Below are positions 34,804 through 43,875 of a DNA stretch of 64,000 bases, piece after piece. A program made the translations under genes and the position numbers. The stretch comes from Methylobacterium sp. 10 (lineage in GTDB: Bacteria > Pseudomonadota > Alphaproteobacteria > Rhizobiales > Beijerinckiaceae), in the NCBI RefSeq assembly GCF_000519085.1, contig NZ_KI912577.1, positions 131,501-195,500 of the forward strand. The letters run 5' to 3'. The notes below the pieces were generated by a model that was not told where the DNA came from, made no database searches, and saw only the letters and a program-made list of their open reading frames with translations. Position 1 is the first letter of the stretch; each line of letters begins with the position of its first letter.

Positions 34804-35271
34804 TTACCTGACCTCACGCGCTGCAGCCCAAGACAAAGTGAAATAGATCACAATAATACCGCAGAGAATTCCCAGCACCGGGATCGACATCGGCAACAGA
34901 TGCGGCGTGAGGATCGCCAGGGTGACGGCACTCGTGGCGGCCAACAACCAGACCACACCGCCCCAGGCGCTGGTGAGCCACATCCCGATCGCGGCCATGA
35001 AGTCGATCACGGCGAAGTAGACGATGACGGTCTGGCGACCGAGCGATTCGGCTTCGAACGGGCGTGCTCCGGGAAAGACATCGAGGATCGTCGCCCAGGT
35101 CGAGACGCCTTTTACCAGCCAGACCATCGCCGTGACGCGCATGAACCAGACCAGGACCACGTCCCACCCCGTCTGCTGCACACGCGGCGACCGCTCGATG
35201 CGGTCGCCAGCCACGTCGCTGGCGCGCCCGCGCCCGTCCCGCGTCGCGCCGACCTTGGTCAGTCCCCTCAT
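34804..35271 (-). CDS. DUF6163-like four-helix membrane protein
   Basis: The 155-residue protein has a polar N-terminus of about 35 residues and four hydrophobic segments (about 37-60, 78-100, 103-122, 127-148). It resembles the uncharacterised DUF6163 family of Hyphomicrobiales inner-membrane proteins. Its ATG overlaps the stop of the upstream hydrolase gene by 4 bp, so it is cotranscribed and coupled. It is followed by the LdtR-like regulator after 164 bp. Function is unknown. Confidence 0.7.
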   Translation of the reverse strand: MRGLTKVGATRDGRGRASDVAGDRIERSPRVQQTGWDVVLVWFMRVTAMVWLVKGVSTWATILDVFPGARPFEAESLGRQTVIVYFAVIDFMAAIGMWLTSAWGGVVWLLAATSAVTLAILTPHLLPMSIPVLGILCGIIVIYFTLSWAAAREVR

Positions 35272-36344
35272 GACGAGATCCTTTCTGATCCATCGAATCT
35301 CGGCGCGTCGCCGTCGGGCAGGTCGGTGAAGGCCTCGGCGATCCCGGCCGGGTCCACATCGGCCAGGGTTGCGGGTCGCCAGTCCGGGCGGTTGTCCTTG
35401 TCCACCAGCACGGCGCGGACCCCTTCGTGGAAGTCGTGCCAGTGCATGGCGCGCTTGGCGAGGCGATACTCCGCCTGCATCGCCTCGGCGAAACTCATCG
35501 CGACGCCCCGCTTCATCTGCTCATGGGCGATGCACAGGGAATGCGGGGAGCGCGTGCGCATCAGCGCGGCGGTCTCGGTGGCGAAGGGCGACCCGTCCGC
35601 ATCGAGCCTCGCGAGGATCCCGGGGACGCTCTCGGCGGAGAAACAGGCTTCGATCGTGGCGCCATGCGCCGTGATCGGCCCGACCTCGGGAAAGGCCGTC
35701 GCGTGGCGGTCGAAAGCCCGTTCGATGGCGCCACCTCCGGCGAGGTCATCCGTGATGGCGTCGAAATTCTCGGCCGCCGAATGGTGGGTGGCGAGCCCCA
35801 GAGCCAGGGCATCGCCGGCACCGATCCGGGCGCCGGTCAGGGCCAGATAGACCCCGGCGCGGCCGGCCAGGCGCGGCAGCGAATGGGTCATTCCCACATC
35901 GGGAAAAAACCCAATTCCCACTTCCGGCATCGCCAAGGCGTAGCGCTCCGAGGAGACCCGATGGCTCCCGTGCAGGGACAGCCCGACCCCGCCGCCCATC
36001 ACGATCCCCTCGATCAGGGCGATGTAGGGTTTCGTGTAGCGCTTCACATAGGCGTTGAGGTGGTACTCCGCGAGCCAGAACCGTCGCACCTCGTCGTCCA
36101 GCCCCCGGCGGGCGAGGTCGTGGATCTGGCGGATGTCGCCGCCGGCGCAGAACGCCCGACCGCCCCGGCCGCGGACGACCACGCGGGTGATCGTGTCGTC
36201 GCGCTCCCACTCGACCAGGGCGCGATACATCGCCGTCGACATGGAGACCGTGAGCGCGTTCAAGGATTTAGGCCGGTTCAGGGTAATCAGGCCGGCGTTC
36301 CCGCGCCGCTCGAACAGGATCTCCGGCTCGTCTGCGCCTGTCAT
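35268..36344 (-). CDS. 3-hydroxyisobutyryl-CoA hydrolase (enoyl-CoA hydratase/isomerase family)
   Basis: The 358-residue protein belongs to the crotonase superfamily. It has the length and extra C-terminal region of 3-hydroxyisobutyryl-CoA hydrolase rather than of a simple enoyl-CoA hydratase (about 260). Motifs are AFCAGGDIRQIHDL, IALIEGIVMGGGVGLSLHGSHRV (oxyanion hole and ALGG-type helix; spans more than one motif) and MPEVGIGFFPDVG, where E and D are catalytic in this subgroup. It acts in valine breakdown, releasing 3-hydroxyisobutyrate. The frame is open upstream, but the family begins near this Met. Confidence 0.9.
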   Translation of the reverse strand: MTGADEPEILFERRGNAGLITLNRPKSLNALTVSMSTAMYRALVEWERDDTITRVVVRGRGGRAFCAGGDIRQIHDLARRGLDDEVRRFWLAEYHLNAYVKRYTKPYIALIEGIVMGGGVGLSLHGSHRVSSERYALAMPEVGIGFFPDVGMTHSLPRLAGRAGVYLALTGARIGAGDALALGLATHHSAAENFDAITDDLAGGGAIERAFDRHATAFPEVGPITAHGATIEACFSAESVPGILARLDADGSPFATETAALMRTRSPHSLCIAHEQMKRGVAMSFAEAMQAEYRLAKRAMHWHDFHEGVRAVLVDKDNRPDWRPATLADVDPAGIAEAFTDLPDGDAPRFDGSERISS

Positions 36345-36515
36345 CCATCGTCTCCGATTGGGGGCTTCCTCACCCTCGGGGGCGCGCGGGTTTCCGCACG
36401 TGCACGCGCCGGGAAACCCCGTGCTCGCACGGTCGCTTAGACGAACTCTGTCAGGACCCGTCAATCGGGGGGCGGCGATCGGCCCGGGTTTCGAAGAGTT
36501 TTGGGGATGTGTTAG

Positions 36516-37616
<1,101 letters not shown>

Positions 37617-37617
37617 G

Positions 37618-37992
37618 ATGCGCCCGCGGGCGGCTCGGGCCCCCGGTGCGCTCCTGCTGATCGTCGTCGTCTCATTGCTCGCGGGCTGCGACAGCTCCGT
37701 CGACCGGCTGCGGATCACCACCTGCAGGCGGACGCTTCCTGCGCTGGTCGCATCCGACCTCTCCCCCCGCCTGCTCCATGTCGGGCGTGGATCGGCGCCC
37801 GACAGCGTGCGCGTCGATTACGCTTTGAGCCAACGCCAGCACCGCATCGACTGCCTGTTCGACGGCGGCGCGGGACTCATCGGCATCCGCCTGGACCACA
37901 AGGCGATGTCGGGCGGGGCGCTTTTCATGCTTAAGAAATACTATCTCGAGACAATTGATTCCGAAGCTAACGATCCCGTGCCGGTGCGCTAG
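37618..37992 (+). CDS. Small putative lipoprotein, 124 aa
   Basis: The N-terminus is a clear lipoprotein signal: positive residues, a hydrophobic core (ALLLIVVVSLLAGC) and a lipobox with Cys at residue 24. The mature part is about 100 residues with a beta-like segment (DSVRVDYALSQRQHRIDCLFDG). I do not recognise the family. It starts 1 bp after hemB, so it is cotranscribed; Hyphomicrobiales often have a small protein here, but its job is unknown. Confidence 0.75.
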   Translation: MRPRAARAPGALLLIVVVSLLAGCDSSVDRLRITTCRRTLPALVASDLSPRLLHVGRGSAPDSVRVDYALSQRQHRIDCLFDGGAGLIGIRLDHKAMSGGALFMLKKYYLETIDSEANDPVPVR

Positions 37993-38166
37993 GCATTCGC
38001 GCAGCCTTGGCATTCTCATTGCATCGGGTTGCTTGGGCAGGCGACCGAATCGTCTCTGCTCGGCCTGCCTCACATCGTTCCACTGCCATCCGACAGCAAG
38101 CCTCCACATTGATTCGATGTAAATAATACCAAGCATCGAGCTTGGCCTGTTCATTCCGAGGATGCG

Positions 38167-39225
38167 ATGTCGACGAAAATGAACGAGGTAGATCATCCGG
38201 CCGACAGTCTCTCGCTGCTCGTCGAGACATCGACCGAGCAGTTGAAGGCTCTCACTCACCGCAGCGTCGGATCGATCAAGTCCATCACACGCCGCATGAA
38301 TCTGCTGGCCCTGAACGCCCTCATCGAGGCGGCGCATGCGGGCGAGCGCGGCGCCGGCTTCTCCGTCGTCGCCAATGAGGTCCGCAGCGTTGCCAGCGAG
38401 ATCGAGGGCCTCGTCTCGGGCCTCGGCAACGCCCTGGGCGAGGGCGTCGACAGCCTGACCCAGGCCGTGGAGCACCTAGCCAGCGAGACTCGCTCGGCCC
38501 GCTGCATCGATCTCGCCCTGAACGCCGTGGAGATCATCGATCGGAACCTCTACGAGCGGACCTGCGACGTCAGGTGGTGGGCGACCGACGCCGCCGTCGT
38601 CGCATGCGCCATCGATCCGACCGACGCAGCCAGGACCCACGCCTCGCACCGGCTCGGGGTCATCCTCTCCGCCTACACGGTCTATCTCGATCTCTGGTTG
38701 TGCAGCCTCGACGGCAAGGTCATCGCCAATGGCCGGCCCGACCGGTTCAATGTCGTCGGCCAGGATGTAACCCAGGAGCCGTGGTTTGCCCGCGCCAAGC
38801 CGCTGGCCTCCGGCGATGAATTCGCCGTGGCCAACGTGGCGCGGGTCGCCGCGCTCAACGGGTCGCAGAGCGCCACTTATGTCGCCTCGGTGCGGGAGGG
38901 CGGCGAGACGAACGGTAAGCCGATCGGTTTTCTCGCGATCCATTTCGACTGGGAGTCGCAGGCACGCACCATCGTCGAGGGTGTCCGCCTCGCGCCGGCG
39001 GAACGGGCCCATAGCCGTGTCATGCTGCTCGATGCCCAGAACCGCGTCATCGCCTGTTCCAAGGGCAATGGCCTCCTCACCGAGCGCTATCCCCTCCGAA
39101 CCGACGGACGAAGTCAGGGAAGCTACATCGATGCCGCGGGGCGCCTCGTCGCCTTCCACGAAACGCCGGGCTACGAAACGTATCGCGGGCTCGGCTGGCG
39201 CGGCGTGATCGAGCAAACCGCCTGA
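38167..39225 (+). CDS. Soluble methyl-accepting chemotaxis-like protein with C-terminal Cache-type sensor
   Basis: Residues 40-82 contain the highly conserved receptor hairpin tip that contacts CheA/CheW (MNLLALNALIEAAHAGERGAG split over the tip, then FSVVANEVRSVASE). The flanking coiled coil is very short. From about residue 115 to the end the sequence looks like a Cache/PAS-type sensing fold (VVGQDVTQEPWFARA, SVREGGETNGKPIGFLAIHFD, RVMLLDAQNRVIA). No membrane helix is present. The order, signalling tip first and sensor second, is the reverse of standard receptors, and methylation helices are nearly absent. It may be a cytoplasmic receptor or a scaffold. Confidence 0.8.
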   Translation: MSTKMNEVDHPADSLSLLVETSTEQLKALTHRSVGSIKSITRRMNLLALNALIEAAHAGERGAGFSVVANEVRSVASEIEGLVSGLGNALGEGVDSLTQAVEHLASETRSARCIDLALNAVEIIDRNLYERTCDVRWWATDAAVVACAIDPTDAARTHASHRLGVILSAYTVYLDLWLCSLDGKVIANGRPDRFNVVGQDVTQEPWFARAKPLASGDEFAVANVARVAALNGSQSATYVASVREGGETNGKPIGFLAIHFDWESQARTIVEGVRLAPAERAHSRVMLLDAQNRVIACSKGNGLLTERYPLRTDGRSQGSYIDAAGRLVAFHETPGYETYRGLGWRGVIEQTA

Positions 39226-39325
39226 GCTTGAACCAGTGAAGCCCGTGTGACCTTGAGCGAAGGCATGGGCCCTCCCATGTCTTCTCATGAAGGAGAATCG
39301 TCTCCCCTCTCAAAGGCTACCGGCC

Positions 39326-39823
39326 ATGCTCAACACGCCTCCCGGCTACGACCCCGCCGGCTATGCCGAGCGCTACGGGACTGAGCTCCCGAACGCCCTC
39401 CCGGTCCCCTTCGTCCGGGCGAGCCTCGGGGCGCGATTCGTCGCTTATCTCCTCGACATCCTCTTCATCCTCGGCTTCACGGCGCTGCTCACCCTGGCGA
39501 TCACGGTGCTCGGGGTGCTGACCTTCGGGCTCGGCTGGACCCTGTTCGCGATCCTTCCCGCCAGCGGCATCCTCTACAGCGCAGTGACGGTGGGCGGCGC
39601 CGCCCAGAGCACCTGGGGCATGCGGATGATGGGCCTGCGCGTGGTGACTCCGGCCAGTGGCCTGCGGGTGGATTTCCTCACCGCCGCCATCCACGCCCTG
39701 CTGTTCTACGTCGCCATCTCGACGTTCCTGCTGTGGTTCGTCGATATCCTGTTCGGGCTCATGAGGTCGGACCGACGCCTGGGCCACGACGTGCTGGTCG
39801 GCCTCGCGGTGGTGCGGGTCTGA
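39326..39823 (+). CDS. RDD family membrane protein
   Basis: The 165-residue protein has the RDD pattern: FVRASLGARFVAYLLDILFI (Arg and Asp in the first helix), a second and third hydrophobic helix, and the C-terminal RRLGHDVLVGLAVV block. RDD proteins are small inner-membrane proteins proposed to be transporters in some bacteria. ATG 39326 is chosen because AAAGG lies 9 bp before it; an earlier in-frame ATG (39287) would add 13 residues. In alphaproteobacteria this gene is often found between hemB and bpt, as here apart from inserted genes. Confidence 0.87.
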   Translation: MLNTPPGYDPAGYAERYGTELPNALPVPFVRASLGARFVAYLLDILFILGFTALLTLAITVLGVLTFGLGWTLFAILPASGILYSAVTVGGAAQSTWGMRMMGLRVVTPASGLRVDFLTAAIHALLFYVAISTFLLWFVDILFGLMRSDRRLGHDVLVGLAVVRV

Positions 39824-39858
39824 GCCCGCCGGGGCGGAGTCCGAGGAGGACTTCACCT

Positions 39859-41088
39859 CTACCGAGATAGGGAAGGAGGCTGGGGAATGCCGAGTTCCCC
39901 ACCGCTGCCCGATAGAGCTGCGTCGCTCTGGTGAGCCTGCTTCTTCCGATCGGGACGCTTCTCGAAGCGCCGCCATACGGTGAGGGCCGACAGCACGTAG
40001 TTGCAGGCGGCGCCCACCAGAATGCCCGCTCCCGTGGCCAGCCACCAGATGCCGGTCCCGGTGTAGATGAGATGGGCAACGAGGATATTGTTGAACGCGC
40101 CGCAGGAGCAGGACAGGCAGAAGACCGCGAGTCCGCGCAGGAGGTCAACTCCGACGATCCGCTGGTCCCGATACGTCAGGATGTTGTTCAGGAAGAAGTT
40201 GGCCGTCATCGCGCCAAGCGTGGCGATGGTCTGGGACATCAGAAAGTTGTCGTTCAGAGCGGACAGCATCAGCCCCAGCAGCGACAGGTGAACGATGACA
40301 CCGAGGCCTCCGACGAGGGCGAAAGAGACGAACCGGGTCGGAAGCACACCGAAGGCCGATTTCGCGATGAGAAGGACCGCGAAATCGAAGAGAACCCTCT
40401 CGTCGAGCTTGCTTTGCCCGGTCAGTCGCGGGCCGAAGACATAGGGGACTTCTCCGATCTTCAGCGACCGACCGCCCTGCGCCAGAATATCCGCGAGGAG
40501 CTTGAAGCCATCGCGGCTCAGGCGAGGCGCAGCCTTCACCAGAATGCTCCGGCGCATGAGGAAGAAACCGCTCATGGGATCGCTGGTCTGAACCCGGAGA
40601 AGGGCTCGCACCAGCCGGTTTCCGGCATTGCTCAGGGCTTTCCGGACGGACGAGAAGGCCGCCACGTCGGGATCGTCCAGGTAGCGGCTGGCGATGACGA
40701 CGTCGCACTCGGTGGACATCATCAGATCGAGCATCGGCGTCAGCGTCGTCGGTTCGTGCTGCAGGTCCGCATCCATCACGGCGACGAGTTCGGAACGCGC
40801 CGCCAGCATCCCTTCGATACAGGCTCCAGCGAGCCCCCGCCGGCCGGTCCGGGTGATGATCCTGATCCGTGGATCGCTCTGCGCCAGATCTTCGACGACG
40901 GCAGATGTTCCATCGGGCGAGTCGTCGTCGACGACGATCACCTCGAAACGGTGCGGCGCGAGCGCGGTGGCGATCCGGCCGCAGATGACGGCGATGTTGT
41001 CCCGCTCGTTGAATGTGGGGATGACGATCGTGAGGAGGGGCCGATCCGCTTCGGGCTCGGACGGTGCCTGGGTAGGGGGAAGCGTCAC
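39859..41088 (-). CDS. Glycosyltransferase family 2 (DPM1-like) with C-terminal GtrA domain
   Basis: Residues 15-240 form a GT-A domain like dolichol-phosphate mannosyltransferase: LLTIVIPTFNERDNI, VIVVDDDSPDGT, VAVMDADLQHEP (DXD) and SDPMSGFFLMRR. The C-terminal 120 residues hold four membrane helices of GtrA type. Such proteins load a sugar onto polyprenyl phosphate and may flip it across the inner membrane. The next gene upstream, a GT39-like integral membrane transferase, would use that lipid-linked sugar; the two genes overlap by 4 bp. Together they probably glycosylate a cell-surface lipid or polymer. Confidence 0.9.
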   Translation of the reverse strand: MTLPPTQAPSEPEADRPLLTIVIPTFNERDNIAVICGRIATALAPHRFEVIVVDDDSPDGTSAVVEDLAQSDPRIRIITRTGRRGLAGACIEGMLAARSELVAVMDADLQHEPTTLTPMLDLMMSTECDVVIASRYLDDPDVAAFSSVRKALSNAGNRLVRALLRVQTSDPMSGFFLMRRSILVKAAPRLSRDGFKLLADILAQGGRSLKIGEVPYVFGPRLTGQSKLDERVLFDFAVLLIAKSAFGVLPTRFVSFALVGGLGVIVHLSLLGLMLSALNDNFLMSQTIATLGAMTANFFLNNILTYRDQRIVGVDLLRGLAVFCLSCSCGAFNNILVAHLIYTGTGIWWLATGAGILVGAACNYVLSALTVWRRFEKRPDRKKQAHQSDAALSGSGGELGIPQPPSLSR

Positions 41089-42680
41089 TGGCGGCCTTTC
41101 GCGCCGATCCTGGGCTTCGGCCAGGTCCCATCGAAATGGGTCGCCCGGACGATCCGCAGATCGTGCATCTTGCGCCCGTGGAAATTCAGGCGGATGGGCG
41201 CATCTTCCGAGAATGTCTCGAAATGCCCATCGAGATTATATCTCACCGCATCGAGATTGGCATACCTGTCGATGATGACGGCATCCATGCCGCGGAATTT
41301 CGCGGCATCGGCGAGATAAGTGAAGTGGATGTTGTCGCCTGCGAGGCACAGCCCGCGGAACCTGTCCCTCACGGCGTAGAAGGCCTTGGCGCAATCCTCC
41401 CAGCGGGTCGCGGCGATGAAGGTGCGCGAGGGATCGAGCCCGCGAGCCGTCAGCGCCGCAGGAAGATCCTCCCAATCGTAGAGTTCCAGGAGGATCGGGT
41501 CCTGCGACCGGAAAGCCTTGGCCGGGGCGACCCGCTCGGCCCAGCCGGTGAAGACGTGGGCCATGAGAAGACCGATCACCAGGATCGTCGTCGCGGCCAG
41601 GGTGGCGAGCCAGCGACGTGCGGCGTCGGGCCGGTCGGCGGAGAGGCCACCCGCCCAGGCGCCGACGAGGGGCAGCAGCGGAAGATAGCCCATGGATGCC
41701 CAGTGATAGCCACGCAGCGGGTGGCTGCTCCAGACCATGACGCCGAAGATGAAGAGGAGGACCGGCGCGGACATGCAGGCCAGAAGCCAGGGCCCCTCCT
41801 GCCTCGGCCCGTTTCGAAGGCCGCGATACAGCATGTACAGCGCCGGGCCGAAGACGAGGGGATGGACGATCAAGACCTGCGTCAGGGTCCAGCGGAACGC
41901 CCGCGCCATGTTGATGCTGCCGTCCCCGCCGGCGCGGGCACCTTGATACAGGAAGGAGACCCAGCCGTGCTCGGCGTTCCAGATGATGACCGGGAGAAGC
42001 GGTACAAGCAGGAAGACCAGGCCGAGATAGGTGGCAGGACGCAGGAGCCAGCCCCTTCCCTCGGGCCGGCTCGCCACGGCGACGAGCAGTCCGGGGACCA
42101 GGAGGATCGCGAGATACTTGGACGCGAGGGCGCATCCGAACAGGAATGCGCAGGTGTACCAGATCTCGTTGTCGCGGATGTGCCGAGCGGCGAAGTCGAT
42201 GTGAAGGAAGGTCAGGAGGGCCGCGAGAAGGAAGACGGTCATCGGCCCGTTCGTCTGGGCGAGACTCCCATCCGAAAGTCCGAGAAGCGGCGACAGCAGA
42301 TAGGCGCAGACCGCGTAGAATCCCGCACGGGAATCGAAGAGACGCGTCGTGATCCGATAGATCAGCCAGCCCGAGATCACCGACATGACAAGGAACGGCA
42401 GGCGCACGACCAGGGCGTCGTCGGAACCGAACAGGCGCATCGCGCCCGCGATCGTCCACCATGTCAGCGGCGGCTGATCGAAGAACGAGAGGGACGGCTG
42501 CCTCGCGACGACCACACCGTAGGTTTCCATGAAAGTGAGGTCGAGAAACCGCACCACCACGAGACGGACGAGGAAAGAGGCGATCAGGACGGCGACGACA
42601 CGACGGGTATAATCCGCCGGTCGGGCTTCCTCCCGCGAGAGACCGGCCGAGGCTTCACGCGGCCGGTCGGAACGCGGCAT
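41085..42680 (-). CDS. GT39/ArnT-like integral membrane glycosyltransferase
   Basis: The 531-residue protein has about 10-12 membrane helices in the first 380 residues and a soluble C-terminal domain of about 130 residues. It fits PMT_2/GT39 (ArnT-like) enzymes, which transfer a sugar from polyprenyl phosphate in the periplasm. The second loop motif SFFDQPPLTWW is clear. The first-loop DEAYY-like motif, with the usual catalytic Asp, reads METYG here, so the Asp is replaced. Its stop overlaps the GT2-GtrA start by 4 bp. Acceptor and sugar are unknown. Confidence 0.87.
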   Translation of the reverse strand: MPRSDRPREASAGLSREEARPADYTRRVVAVLIASFLVRLVVVRFLDLTFMETYGVVVARQPSLSFFDQPPLTWWTIAGAMRLFGSDDALVVRLPFLVMSVISGWLIYRITTRLFDSRAGFYAVCAYLLSPLLGLSDGSLAQTNGPMTVFLLAALLTFLHIDFAARHIRDNEIWYTCAFLFGCALASKYLAILLVPGLLVAVASRPEGRGWLLRPATYLGLVFLLVPLLPVIIWNAEHGWVSFLYQGARAGGDGSINMARAFRWTLTQVLIVHPLVFGPALYMLYRGLRNGPRQEGPWLLACMSAPVLLFIFGVMVWSSHPLRGYHWASMGYLPLLPLVGAWAGGLSADRPDAARRWLATLAATTILVIGLLMAHVFTGWAERVAPAKAFRSQDPILLELYDWEDLPAALTARGLDPSRTFIAATRWEDCAKAFYAVRDRFRGLCLAGDNIHFTYLADAAKFRGMDAVIIDRYANLDAVRYNLDGHFETFSEDAPIRLNFHGRKMHDLRIVRATHFDGTWPKPRIGAKGRQ

Positions 42681-43080
42681 CGATGTTTCGAGAGCGTTGA
42701 TGAGACGATTTCCCTATCCGGTCTTGAAAGATCGGGTCACCGCTCGGCAGCGGCGGGTACCGACGATCCTGTGATGCCGCCTCACGTGTCCGGCCCACCA
42801 CTGGAGGGCGGCGGGCACCATGCTCGCGCAAACTTTGCCACCGTGTTTCCGCCCGTCATCGATGGTCGCCCCGCGACAACGGGTGCATTCATCCCGAATT
42901 GGGTCGGAAACGCGACCAGCCTCCACATGGCGGCATTGATACGGGCAGCAGCCCTGCCATGCCAGTCACCCTCGTGAAAATGGGGCGCCACGACGCTCAC
43001 CCACTTGAGCCCCGCCACGGGGCGGGTACACTCGTCTCGTGCGGGGAACGCTCCCGCCGGCCCCGAGGTCAGCTGCAAGC
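42681..43080. other. Gene-free stretch between GT39 and bpt
   Basis: The 400 bp show no convincing gene. Two imperfectly similar GC-rich segments occur (around 42865-42905 and 43008-43050). The last part holds the bpt leader, with GAGGT before its GTG start. Confidence 0.5.
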
Positions 43081-43827
43081 GTGACGAGCCATCCCCGCGA
43101 CACACCGCAATTCTATCTGACGGCGCCTTCGCCCTGCCCTTACCTGCCGGGGCAGGAGGAACGGAAGGTGTTCACCCATCTCGTGGGGCGGCGCGCCCGT
43201 GACCTCAACGAGATCCTCACCCAGGGCGGCTTCCGGCGCTCGCAGACCATCGCCTATCGGCCGGCCTGCGAGACCTGCCGGGCCTGCATCTCGGTGCGGG
43301 TGGTGGTGGCGGATTTCCTGCCTTCGGCGAGTCATCGCCGCATCCTTCAACGAAACGCCGATCTCATCGGCAATCCCGAGCCCAACCGCCCGGCTTCGGA
43401 GCAATATGCCCTGTTTCGCCGCTATCTCGATGCGCGCCATGGCGATGGCGGCATGGTCGACATGACCGTACTCGACTACGCCATGATGATCGAGGACAGC
43501 CATGTGGACACTCATCTCGTGGCCTATCGCCGGCGTGGTCCCGATACGGCGATCAACGGCCGGGGTACCGGGCTGACCGTGGCCCTGTGCCTGACGGACG
43601 TGCTCTCCGACGGATTGTCGATGGTCTATTCGTTCTACGATCCGGCGGAGGCCCAGCGTTCGCTCGGGACCTTCATGATCCTCGACCATATCCGCCGCGC
43701 CGCCTCCCTCGGCCTGCCGTATCTCTATCTCGGTTATTGGGTCGATGGCTCGCGCAAGATGGACTACAAGGCCCGCTTCCGGCCTCAGGAGCGCCTGATG
43801 GGACCGGGCTGGCAGCGGGTGGAGTAA
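43081..43827 (+). CDS. bpt: Aspartate/glutamate leucyltransferase (N-end rule)
   Basis: Bpt transfers Leu from tRNA to proteins with N-terminal Asp or Glu and marks them for ClpS/ClpAP degradation. The 248-residue protein has the N-terminal ATE domain ([31 protein letters not shown]) and the C-terminal part with [20 protein letters not shown] and [15 protein letters not shown]. The size and pattern fit the bacterial Bpt type. A GTG at 43081 is chosen because the family begins near [13 protein letters not shown] and GAGGT lies upstream; an ATG at 43039 would add an unlikely Pro/Ala-rich tail. Confidence 0.93.
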   Translation: MTSHPRDTPQFYLTAPSPCPYLPGQEERKVFTHLVGRRARDLNEILTQGGFRRSQTIAYRPACETCRACISVRVVVADFLPSASHRRILQRNADLIGNPEPNRPASEQYALFRRYLDARHGDGGMVDMTVLDYAMMIEDSHVDTHLVAYRRRGPDTAINGRGTGLTVALCLTDVLSDGLSMVYSFYDPAEAQRSLGTFMILDHIRRAASLGLPYLYLGYWVDGSRKMDYKARFRPQERLMGPGWQRVE

Positions 43828-43875
43828 TCCGCCGCCCCGATCATCCGTCGGAACGGCGTCGACGCGAGCCACGCG

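Noticed and set aside
42782..43105. Minus-strand frame of about 107 codons between GT39 and bpt with two similar segments
   Set aside because: No ribosome site, no family, and it overlaps the bpt start; similarity of segments may be chance in GC-rich DNA.
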